From Taiwanofungus camphoratus (taxonomy: Eukaryota; Basidiomycota; Agaricomycetes; Polyporales; Taiwanofungaceae): 64,000 nt of DNA. The stretch's first letter is position 1; each line of letters starts with the position of its first letter. The notes beneath the pieces are model-generated. The model was not told the DNA's origin. It searched no databases and saw nothing but the letters and a program-made list of their open reading frames with translations. Positions 51,007 through 61,560 of this stretch are shown one piece after another. Made by a program: the position numbers and the translations under genes. Location of the stretch: positions 248,001-312,000 of the forward strand of contig CP021233.1 in the NCBI GenBank assembly GCA_003999685.1, written 5' to 3'.

Positions 51007-54000
51007 ATGACATCATCTAACGGTGGAACTATTTCCACTAAGGAAGTGATTGCATATAGTGAATATTTGTGAGTATGTTATTCTCATAATATCTGCTGGA
51101 TAAACCTAAATGTGTTCAAAGACAGTTGTCTGCATATTGTCAAATGGCAGCATGTGGTGAGTGTTTCACATTAGTTCATATATTTGAAGTGCTTATATAC
51201 CAGATCAGCCCTTGTGTTTTATGAGCATCTGACCACTTTCTCGCAAGAAATTCATCTGGTTTGGAATCACAAGATAACTGGAGCAGCCATTACACTGCTT
51301 GTAAACCGATATCTTGTCCTTATATATGGCATTATCAATGTTTTCTCAGTAATCAATTGGACTACTTCATCTGTGTGTATTCTCATTTACACATAAAAAT
51401 ACATCTTAATCTGTGTCTGTCAGAGGTCTTAGATCTTGATATCCACTTGTTGATCACAGTTCTGATTCCAATACAATTTTGTAGATGTGAGATTGTGTTT
51501 TTATTGCATTGTATCATGGAAATCATCTTGTTTGTTGTGGTTCCAGGTATTGTAAACTATTCATTTCTGCTGTTTCTTTCACTTACTATTTTATGACTTT
51601 GACAGGAGTTTCTTCACTTCGTGTCTATGCTATCAGTGGCAAGAAATTGTATCTTGCTCTGATAGTTTTGATTTTGGGCTTTGTTCCAGTCGTAACAAAT
51701 CTTGTCTGTATTTCTTTCAAGTCTCTAGTTTGAGACTAACAGTGTTCATTGACAGTATAATTATATTGAATCAGCACATGCCAATCCTCTGTACACAGGT
51801 AATCTACCAGTATTCAATATCACTGCATATGGTTCTCATATGACCAATATGTGAGTGTATCTAATTACCAGTGGATAGGCAGTATTTGCTGGCTAACTCA
51901 TGTGTTAAAGATGTACTATCACTTCTTGCTGAAACATTGACCTCAGAGCTGATCCAACTTGAACAGTGGTTATTTTTACTCGATCATGTGCAATTGCATC
52001 CGATGTAATTGTACTTTTGATCACTTGGTGGAACACTTACAAGCTCAAGATAGAGGCCAGAAAAGCAAATCTCAAGCCTTCACTTGGGTCATTGTTATTA
52101 AGAGATGGTTTGTCAGATTCACCTTATGATTTTGATTCACTAATTCTGTCTGAGCATATAGGAACACTCTATTTTGGGTAAATTCAGATCTTGAATTCAT
52201 GACACATTTCAGCAATAAGATGTTACTAGATCCATTATGTCAATTACTATCATAGAATTGATGATACTGACAATTGCAAGACAAGATGATCAACAGGTGC
52301 ATTTAGACTTTTACCAGTTACAAGTGTTTTTGACTTACTGAACCATTAGCAATATGCTGAATGTATTGCTGTGTTTATTGCTCCGTAAGCAATATTCTAT
52401 ATTGATATCAGATAAATCCAACAACTTATCATTTAAAAGCATCTCCACTATTCTGGTTTCACGATTTATGATGAATCTTCGTCATCTTTCTTACTTTAAT
52501 GAAAACTGCACATTCTCTTCTTTTCTTCATTCATTTTACCAGGATTTTTCTTTGAATATATATGAATCAGATCATCCAACTTGTAATATTAAGCATAAAG
52601 ATGTCTTGAATGCATCTGAGGCCTTTGTGGTAACATCTGGTATGTTCATTGTAAATATAAGTTCTATTATTCTGTTAATTGATCAGGATTTACAGAGGAA
52701 GTTCACAATTGTTTGAATGGTTCTGATTTGATAGAGAGGGTGAACAGGTCAAGTGATAATGTTCAAATTGAAGAAGTTGAAGTAAGTTGAAATTTGCTTT
52801 AGCATAGTTGCTTATCCTTTTGACTGATCCTTATGCAAGTTGTGTACTTTTTTACAGACTTGATTTTGCTATCAAGTTTTTCTAAGTTCTCAATGTCAAT
52901 ATTATAAGATCACATACTATTTACTTGTTTGAGTATTTGTTGTTATTTTTTCTGAAGTTTATAGAACCTTTCATCTAGTCTTAAAACTTGTATGTGCTTG
53001 ATATTGGGATAGAAATATAAGTCAAAGACCTTCAAATGCACAAAAGTTCTCAGATGAAAATATCAAATATATGAATTTTTGAACTCTGTCAAATTATAAT
53101 ATATGTGCTTGTATACATTAGTTTGTATACATGCTGCTAAATATAAACTTGTTATTGACCATTGGAACATGAAATGTCAGACAGAAGCTTTTAAATATGA
53201 AAAAAATTGAACACAAGCTTTTTTATCTAAGGAACCTATAAGTACCACCCTCATACCATGACCCTCAATTGTTCCCTCATAATACAAGATTCTGTGCATG
53301 ACTAGGTAGCTTATATATAAGTCATGACTTGACCAATCAGCTAAATCAAAATTTCTCAACAACTACTGTAGCTATTGACATGATTTTGGCCCAAAAAAGC
53401 TATGAATCAGGGCTATTTACATATATCAACAAGCATCTAGATATCTGATAAAGTGCATAAGCTAGAAGAAGAACACTGAAAGAGTGACCTAAGTTATGAC
53501 AATGCCACTTTGACCATGTAAGATGAACTTCTTGACTGAAAATAATATTAGCAGAAGACGAAAGCTATCCAATCCACAATATTTTATAAAGATCAATAAC
53601 ATTCACCTTGATAATTGAGTGCTTAACACCAGTAGTTGTCATCAGAAAAATAGTACACACATCTGAAAAGGTCTAAAGCTACTGCAAGTCTCAGACTTAC
53701 AACCACTATAAGACCACTTTGTTACACAGCAGAATGGCCCAACTGATTAGGATCAAAGAGCCATGAAGTAGCAATTTAAATATGGATAATGTGTCATAGT
53801 TTGTGAGGGTGACTGAAGTTGCCTTCCATATTCTGATCTCATGCTCTGGCCTGAGAGCCAATATTTCAGCAAATTTGTGAGCCTTGCAAATTGATCTACA
53901 CACATCTTTCTATAACTATGTTAAGAATATGTTGTACTCATTGATTGCCTGTGTCTGCTGTGTTACCTTGCATTTTGCAAGCTGTAAAAACAATATGACA

Positions 54001-54165
54001 TACAAGACTTACATACATGGTTAGTGTGTTCCTAATAAATTCAAGAAGTGTTTCCACTCAGTTTTGTCTGAGGTACACAATATATGACCTAGATATTGTG
54101 CGGTAAATGAGAAATTGAAAAAACTGTTTTGAGTCACAACATGAGATCCATGAACATTTCAACAT
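50950..54165. other. Second CpG-depleted, AT-rich block
   Basis: I count about 13 CG dinucleotides in 3.2 kb, roughly ten of them inside the DUF6533 gene span, where about 100 would be expected from base composition. From 52500 to 54060 there is almost none. The right edge is abrupt: CG-bearing sequence resumes at 54166, at the 3' end of the monooxygenase pseudogene. The left edge is gradual. The cause is inferred as CpG methylation and deamination. Confidence 0.75.
51007..52790 (+). CDS. DUF6533-type multi-span membrane protein, AT-rich
   Basis: Family features in order: SALVFYEHLTTFSQEI-like first domain (51205-51255), VNRYLVLIYG, CEIVFLLHCIMEIILFVVV (51486-51545), SSLRVYAISGKK and VPVVTNL (51608-51705), TRSCAIASDVIVLLITWW (51972-52030), LLLRDG then TLYFG (52095-52175), STILVSRFMMNLRHL (52445-52490). 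These are the conserved blocks of the Agaricomycete DUF6533 family of unknown function, with about six or seven spans. Most splice junctions fit in phase (for example GT after 51371 to ATGTGAG near 51485; the G/GA junctions at about 51546 and 52163). Two places, 51060-51190 and 52180-52270, could not be reconciled, so the gene may be intact with unusual junctions or in early decay. Codon use is far more AT-rich than in any neighbour. The tail to 52790 is tentative. Confidence 0.6.
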
Positions 54166-54246
54166 CGCCGGGGAAATAATGTCGAAGGAGAAATGGTCCA
54201 ACCATAGGTTATCAACAACTTCACAAGTCCCGAGGCAAAAACACCT
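52791..54246. other. CpG-poor spacer, no recognisable gene
   Basis: AT-rich, almost no CpG, and no conserved coding block. A 61-codon minus-strand frame (53362-53177) is the only notable one and matches nothing I know. It may be an old repeat that has lost its identity. Confidence 0.5.
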
Positions 54247-55745
54247 TCACAACTGCCCCGAGATCTCGCTGTCGCCCATTGATCCAATCTCGCACTCACC
54301 CACATCTTGCCACCACTTTTCTGCCACCTCATACGCATTGTATGCAAATTGTATCTTATTTTTGTTCCGTCTGCCCACTGATTCAGATTGTCCTCTAGTA
54401 CCGAGGCACTCGAGAATAGACCGACATGCTCGTCCTCATGGATTTGCAGTTCAGTTTCCACTGCCTGTCGCATGCGCTCATCTCGTGCTCGCTGCTCCTG
54501 CCCATCAGGTAGGTGGAATATCTTTTGATTAGACCTGGATACCACCTGGGTCTCTGCCGTGCGCGGGAGTCGCAAGGCCTCATAGGCATGGAGGAAATGC
54601 CTGAGCTGACCAAGGGATGATATGTGGGAGAGGAGGGTCCCCAGAAGCGCCGCATCTTCTACAGCCATTATAGCATCATGAGCGCGATACGGCTAGAAAC
54701 AATTCGACTCAACGGCATCACAAGGGACAAATAGAAAGGCAGTGCACAAGCATCGGATGGCACGCATCCCCGAGGTCGGATGGGTGGATCCATGTAGAAA
54801 GCGGCTGACGATCCATTAGCCGCCACTTCAGTGATGACTGTACAAATGACTGTTGATGCATTTCAGAATCCGATGGAGGTGAAGGAATTGGGACATACCG
54901 CGGCTCGAAGTCAGTGAAATCAGCTCGCATCTTTTCCGCACTACCCTCTGCGGTCCATGATTCAACCGAACCGTCGTCCGAGTGACACATTACCAAAATG
55001 AACTCTGTCTTAGCGCGCTGAGTAGTAGTAGTAGATGTTGAAAAGGATACTCAACGCCTTGGATATGCTACGCACGACATTGTATCCCACAAGATGCCGT
55101 CTAGGCGCCATCCATATCGTCATTTCCGGTATTTCCACAAATGACTTCAGATCCGGGTCAGCCAGCATCAGCTGTGTTGGAATCAGGGCCCGATAAGTAG
55201 CGTCACCCGTGGGCTGTGCGGGGGCCGCGTACCCGAGTACTATCTGCTGAATAGTACTTTTCACACCGTCCGCACCTATGATCAGGTCACCGTGCGCAAC
55301 TTCCCCAGACGCCAGAGTCAGCGAAGGCGCCTCAGGGTCCACCGCCACAACAGTCGAGTTCAGACGTAGCGTCATGTTCGGCGCTGCGAGGTCGTATAAG
55401 AGCTTGTGGAAGTCTGCCCGGTGGATGTGGTAGTATGGCGCGTGAAAAGCATTCATCTTTCGAGTGTATCCCACTCGCTCGCCGTCGCTGTACCTGCGGA
55501 AGACAATGGCCTCGGGCTTGACAGCAATCTGGGAGAGGGCCTCGGCGAGGCCCCAGCGGATGAGGAGACGAGTGACATTGGGCGAGACTTGGATGCCCGC
55601 TCCTACCTCACCTATTGCACGCGCAGACTCGAGCAAGGTTATCTTATGACCAGCTTGCGCAAGGCAGTGAGCCGCAACGAGACCACCAAGGCCGCACCCG
55701 ATGATAAGGGCATCAATTGGAGTGCAGAATGATATAGTAACAAGC
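54247..55745 (-). pseudogene. FAD-dependent monooxygenase, decayed tandem copy
   Basis: Paralog of the intact gene at 56843-58378. The N-terminal Rossmann part is well kept (IIGCGLGGLVAAH, GEVGAGIQVSPN, LNSTVVAVDPEAPS). Lesions seen: three residues missing in YTR-KMNAF (WAE in the paralog); the start of the third exon lacks about 16 nt found in the paralog (SFVQ without VQKLL before it), which breaks the phase after the GT donor at EPR; five to six residues are missing before LGDACHPM, so the FAD-contact motif is short; and a frame change near 54350, after which the reading that matches the paralog (VAEKWWQDVGECEIG) lies in another frame. The paralog's start codon has no equivalent upstream. 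Introns at the same places show it arose by tandem duplication. Confidence 0.8.
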
Positions 55746-56842
55746 GTGATCCTTCGGGCCGTGGTACACGGGCACATCCACACCGAGGATTCCAGTGCAC
55801 ATACCAGTCACGTCATAGACAGACACGGGTGTAGATACAAATGGCCGCCGGGTTCACGCCTGCGCTTAACACATACAATGGGTTAGGTATTTTCACATGT
55901 AGGCAGTCATGTATCCTTTCATCTCCCAATCAAGCGTGTAGTTGGTAATTCGGCGGAGGGAGCATGATGCTAAAGGTCAGATGAGTTCGTATTCCTACCA
56001 TGTCATCGGCTGTGTATCCCCTCCAGTCAAAACATGCGAGATTCCGCTGCCTGCTCACCTGAGTCACGTACAAATTCACCGTGGAATTTGCGATGTAGGT
56101 AACTATCTCCGGCTTCAATGGGTGCCCCAAGGGTGAAGCTGAAGGCGCGTTACTGAGAGTGAGTCCTCGCACGCCTAGATCAAGGTAAATGCTACTCACG
56201 AGCTTATAGCACGCCAAGTTCACCATCTGACGATGACTTTTACTTAATTCACAAATGAATGGATGATATGGCATTGTGCAAAGCCAAAGTCGACGAGAGG
56301 GAACATCGGCGTGTAGTCCCAACGATTTCTGTCCTTAATCATACCTGCGACCTGAAATCCTTGTTCCGGTATTCCATGAAGTCGACCATCACAGGCATAG
56401 GGTCCCTTATAGTCCAGATGGCTGCAAACAAAATTGTTGCTCACAACATAAGTAAGGCGCTGAGCTAGTGACCAAGCCAGGTCAGTGGTTGTGAGAGGTT
56501 CGGTTACATCGATCTCAAGACAGATCCAAATATTCGATCTGTCTCAGCGCGCGTAGTTTCCCAAATACGCAGGTATGACAGTACTTACTCCGATTGGTAT
56601 TAATCAAGCAGTCAATGTCATGGCATCTAATAGTTTATTTTGCCTTCATGCGTTCGTGAAAGAGGTCATAACATGTACAAATACAATAGACAAAACCAGA
56701 CTGCTCTATACGCCCTCGACTTGGCTTCAGGAGTCCCTGCAAACACAAAAAAGGATACAAAACAAGGCGACGACATGCGAAAGGACACACAGGAACCGGA
56801 ACACAGGTCACCAAAGCACACTGGGGAGACGAGACAAAGGCC
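55746..56842. other. Spacer between tandem monooxygenases; possible gene remnant
   Basis: Sequence just upstream of the pseudogene (55780-55890) resembles that upstream of the intact copy (58480-58550), so the duplication included part of the promoter. On the minus strand, 56440-55930 has coding-like stretches (MVDFMEYRNKDFR; SPLGHPLKPEIVTY; ANSTVNLYVTQ) that I cannot assign to a family or join confidently. The last 300 bp is 3' sequence of the downstream gene. Confidence 0.35.
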
Positions 56843-58378
56843 TCACAATCGCCCTGAAATCCTCTCGCCCACGCCGAGCGGGCCGATCTCGCGCTCGCCG
56901 ACCTCCCGCCACCACCTGTCCGCGACGTCGTCCGCGTCGTACCCGAACTGCAGCTGGTTCTTTGTCCGGTCCGCCCACTGGTTCGGGTTCCCCTCGAGCT
57001 TCTCTTCCTCCGCGGGCAGCCCCGCGCGCTCGCGCTCGAGCATCGTCAGCTCGGCCGCCATGGCCCTGCGCATGTCGTCGTCGCGCGCTTGCTGCTCTGG
57101 CCCGTCAGGTAGGTGGAAAATCTTCTGGTTCAGCCGCGACGAGGCCTGGGTGTCCGCTGTGCGCGGGAGCCGCAGGGCCTCGTAGGCATACAGAAGGGGC
57201 TTGAGCTGCGCGAGGGAGGATATATGCGAGAGGAGGTTCCCCAGCACGGCGGCGTCTTCTATCGCCATGGCGGCACCTTGGGCACGATACGGCTAGACGT
57301 GTCTGGTGAGGAATTGACCTAAGGGTAACAGGGGTACGACATACGAGCATCGGGTGACACGAATCCCCGAGGAGAACAACACGCCCTGATGGATGGATCC
57401 ATGTCTCGAGGGGCTGGCGGGCCATTAACCGCCACTTTAGCGTCGACTGCACAAACGACAATAACTTCTGCACTCTATTGACGTATTTCAGAATGTCAAC
57501 CGGCATGGGGGAGTATGGGCGTACCGCGGCTCGAAGTCCGCAAAGTCGGCACGCATCTTGTCTGCACTGCCCTCCGCAGTCCATGACTCGACGGAGCCGT
57601 CATCGGGATGAAGCATGACCAGATTGAACTCGTTCTTAGCGCGCTGTGGAGACGTGAGGATCGCGAGGAAGAGCATCGCGTGAGGGGGGATACTCACAAC
57701 ATTGTATGCCATGAGATGGCGCCCAGGGGCCATCCACCCCGTCATTTCTGGCACTTCCACAAATGGCTTCAGATCTGGGTCCGCCAGCATCAAGGAGGTC
57801 GGAATTAACGCCCGGTAAGCGGCGTCACCTGTCGGTTGAGCAGGGTTCACGCGTCCGAGCACTACCTGCTGGATGATACTCTTCACGCCGTCCGCACCTA
57901 TGACCAGATCACCGTGCGCAACTTCCCCAGACGCCAGAGTCAGCGAAGGCGCCTCAGGGTCTACCGCCACAACAGTCGAGTTCAGACGTAGCGTCATGTT
58001 CGGCGCTGCGAGGTCGTATAAGAGCTTGTGGAAGTCTGCCCGGTGGATGTGGTAGTATGGCGCGCCGAACGCATCCATCTTCTCTGCCCACCGAGTGTAA
58101 CCCACGCGCTCGCCGTCGCTGTACCTGCGGAGGACGATGGCCTCGGGCTTGACAGCAATCTGGGCGAGTGCCTCGCCGAGGCCCCAGCGGATGAGGAGAC
58201 GGGTGACATTGGGCGAGACTTGGATGCCCGCTCCCACCTCCCCTATCGCGGGCGCAGACTCAAAGAGAGTAATCTTGTGACCGGCCTGTGCGAGACAGTG
58301 AGCGGCTGCGAGGCCACCGAGGCCGCAGCCTACGATAAGGATGTGCAGCTGGAGAGGGGCTTTGCGAGCGGTGGACAT
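56843..58378 (-). CDS. FAD-dependent monooxygenase (salicylate hydroxylase-like)
   Basis: Four exons (58378-57698, 57643-57525, 57474-57345, 57292-56843) give 459 residues. The N-terminal FAD-binding fold shows GCGLGGLAAAHCLAQAG (about 18-34), GAGIQVSPN, the GADG motif (DLVIGADGVKS) and, in exon 3, VVLLGDSCHPM, the GD motif that contacts the FAD ribityl chain. These place it in the PF01494 group of NAD(P)H-dependent aromatic-ring or related hydroxylases; the substrate is unknown and no neighbouring pathway gene hints at it. No transmembrane span or signal is evident, so it is probably cytosolic. It forms a tandem pair with the decayed copy 1.1 kb downstream, with a nearly identical DNA tract. 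The C-terminus, after ERDDDMRRAMAAEL-like helix, is acidic then ends GVGERISGRL. Confidence 0.92.
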
Positions 58379-61300
58379 CTAGGGCGAGACGAAAATGAAA
58401 TGAACGAAGGAATGGAGATATAGCTATGAGGGAAAACGTTTGGCCGTGCATCATAGGTATACCCATTGAGCGTCCCGGTGTAGTACAGTCACGACACAGA
58501 CAGACATGGGAGTTCGTGCTCACGCCTACGCTTAGCGTATGCATCGGTCAGGTGCTTCCATAAACAAGGGGTGCCTACACACCGTCCGCGGGATTACAGT
58601 TGTCCTTGACTGCCTTGACAAGGTCTAGCGAGCGTCTGAACTTACAGGCTGAAAGTTGAATCCTTGCTATTGCCGTGTCGAGACTGTGCACCTACTTCTC
58701 GCAGTCAAGACACTATGCGCCGATGCCCAGCCTGATATCCCTCGATGAATGTCGATAGAGTGCTCCCACATCGCCTTGGGCGTCACAGCGTCACTCACGC
58801 TCGATCTCTTCCGCGCGGTCTTTCCGACTTTTGGCCATGTTCCGATACGCTTCCGCGAGCATTTAGTACCTCGATCACCGTCTCTTGCCCACCACCACCA
58901 CCACCACCACCGCCGCCACCACCGCGCACGACGGTGTTTGCAAGTGCTTTGACGATGGCTGCGTGCACAGTGTGCCATGAATAGCAGCATCAGATAGATC
59001 CCCGCGTATTCGCCGGCCAATCAACACTCAAAACCAGGCCTTTGAATTCCTCCCCCACTTTCGGCACCGCTGCCATTGGCTTCTCTGCTCAGCTTTTCGT
59101 CGCAGCCGCACTTTACTACACATATCATGTGGTCGTTCCCGCCGAGCGGCTCTCATCAATTACGGTCTTTCCTTATCCTGCCTGTCTGCGGCTGGACCAC
59201 CCCTTATCGTCTGGCGGTTCACTAGATCTTGCAGCTGAGTTGCCGATTTCACGCATACCTAAGGCTGTGGACCGTCTTGTGATGTCGCAACTCGTCCCTC
59301 CAATCTCGATGGCCCCAATGTCGAGACATTGCCAAGGGGCGTCGTTACGCAGGGCCATTAAAAGTAAGGTCTTGTACCATATTCTGCGTCCCTTCCTGCC
59401 TTCTCGCCTTCCTTTCCTCCGGCCTGCTTGGTTTTAGCCTTCCACATCACCCAGAACCAGCCGTCCGTGCTCTCCTCCCACGGAGTAGCTGGGAACGACG
59501 TATATTTTGCCCATCGGCATCTATGCATGCAGCCATTCAAAATGTGCGAATGTGGGGTCCTGTAAATGCCCGCCGCGTGCGGTTAGAGGGCTAAATGAAC
59601 GGGGCCCGCATCTACACGTTGCTTGATGGACCATTCCCTGGCCAGATACAAGGGCCATGTTGCTCATTCTCTGGGAAGGCCCAGGCGTCGTCTACCGGGT
59701 GAGATGCCAGCGCAGCTTATGATTCGTCCGTTCTGACACCAGGCTTGGCATACAGTGGTTCTGGAACAGCTCGAATGGTTTTTCCTGTCATGTCCGTTAT
59801 TCAATAAGGCGGTCCCCCAGAGGTGACCCACAGGCAATGTGCACGCGTTGGAAAATATCCTGCTTCGTTTGGCTGTATCGACCCGCTTGACGTGTTGGCC
59901 TTGTTGGCTGCAGTCCCGTGCTCGACGGGCATGTTGGTAGATGCGCGCGGAAGATTGGTTCATCACGCGAGGGCTGACTTGACACGACAGACGCTGGCTC
60001 TGCCGATATGCATTCACTATCGGGGACAAGTATTCCTGCTTGCGGTTGACACGTAAAGCACTCGTGTGCCTTGTGTCGTATTACCGTTTGGGAGCTCATG
60101 CGCTCATTGGGCAAATAATTTCACCCTTCATGCAGGAGGAGTTGGCAACGAGGTCGTTTGCAGTGCCTAGTTGCCAGCAAGATCCGAAAAACCTGTCCAG
60201 CATCACCCTTTGTAAAAAAGCGTAGTCAATGTTTGTGCAAAACTTGCAGGGCAGTCATGCACTAGTCGTACAAGCTGACCATAGGTTGACTGGTGTGCGG
60301 CTGTCCTGTGACTGACTGCTTCATATTCAGCCACCGAAAGGCAAGAAATTTAACTAGCTAGTCAAGTTATGCAATTTCGGTACCAGAAAGGCAACTAAGG
60401 CTGACTTTTGTTTTTTACAGAGGGGGATCTGTACTGACAAGTGTAAGATGCAAGTACGCGGCGATTGAATGTTGAATATCGAATGATCATAAACAGTTTT
60501 TCTTGAAGTCGCCGCCCGCAACCCGACTCTGGAAGAAGAGGACGGCTAAGGAGTATATACGGAGTACTATGTAAGGTTCGCAGGGAATACGAGCTCGTCA
60601 GTGCTCCCTGCCGGGTGACATTCCTTTTGCAATGCGATTGAGGGTCCTCTCGGTCGCACGACGACCTATCACACCGCACAATGTGAATTTGAAAGCGCAA
60701 TGAAACTGGGCGGTGAGCTCGCAATGCAACTTGTTCACTGCGTTCTGCCAGTGGGCATAGTAGACCAATGGCCCAGTTTCAGTTCAGCCGTTGTTGAGGC
60801 CGTGGAGGAAGAGTAGCCTAACGAGAGAGAAGACGACGCACAGGGTGGCTATCAAAGAACCGGCCTCTTGTTTCACTGACGGAGCGAGTGCCTGACGTCA
60901 CAGAGATCGCGACTGAAAACGCGTTGTCACGTGCGAATGCCGTTGTATACAAGACACAGGAACAGAAGAACGTTCAAGTATGCGATAAGAAATTGGCATG
61001 TTGAACTTGTGGCGGCGGCATATATAGCAGAATACGAGCAGGCTAAATGAAATATCGACGTTCTCTCGCCCTGCGATCTTCATCTTGACTGTGCAGAACC
61101 ATTACCGACGCAAGCTGCCTTGTCGAATTGCCATCCGAGCAGCCGCGTTGCATACACCCGACTCCCGTATTCAATGCTACTGTGTGAAGGAATCTCAGGA
61201 AGCTGAGGGGTCATCTGATGGGCAAGAACAGATTTGGCAAAAATTAACTCGCAATCGGAATCCAGAGTCGGCATTTCGTGGGCTGTACATTCAAGTTCTC

Positions 61301-61560
61301 AATATTAGTTAGACTTGGCCAGGAACTTGAGCTATTGAAGAATGTCAATCGTAATTACATGAACGGAATATCATATGATAGATCGCAAATGCTCCGGTGA
61401 CCTTCAACGTCTCTGTACTTACATTATATGTGACGCTTCTTGATGAGCAAAGTAACAATTGTTTTACCCTTATCACACCTGATGAAAACGACGGCACAAT
61501 CGCGAAAGGGTGCAAAGTGAGAAGACTTCAGGCAAAACTTATAATCCTTGATAAAATACT
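58379..61560. other. 3.2 kb without a confident gene
   Basis: 58380-58560 is the promoter of the monooxygenase. A CCA/GCC microsatellite lies at 58889-58923. A 60-codon minus frame (59540-59358) has an unusual aromatic/basic look (DGWFWVMWKAKTK) but no recognised family. The rest has short frames on both strands. No RNA gene seen. Confidence 0.4.
58889..58923. repeat. Trinucleotide microsatellite (CCA)n with GCC units
   Basis: A run of CCA triplets interrupted by CCG/GCC at the 3' side. It gives poly-Pro, poly-His or poly-Thr in the three forward frames and is not linked to any gene I can support. Confidence 0.85.

Noticed and set aside
53177-53362. A 61-codon minus-strand frame in the CpG-poor spacer
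   Set aside because: It has no family resemblance, no conserved neighbour and lies in decayed DNA; kept only as a comment.
59358-59540. A small minus-strand frame with an aromatic/basic motif (DGWFWVMWKAKTK)
   Set aside because: It might be a small mitochondrial protein, but I could not place it in a family or find an upstream exon.
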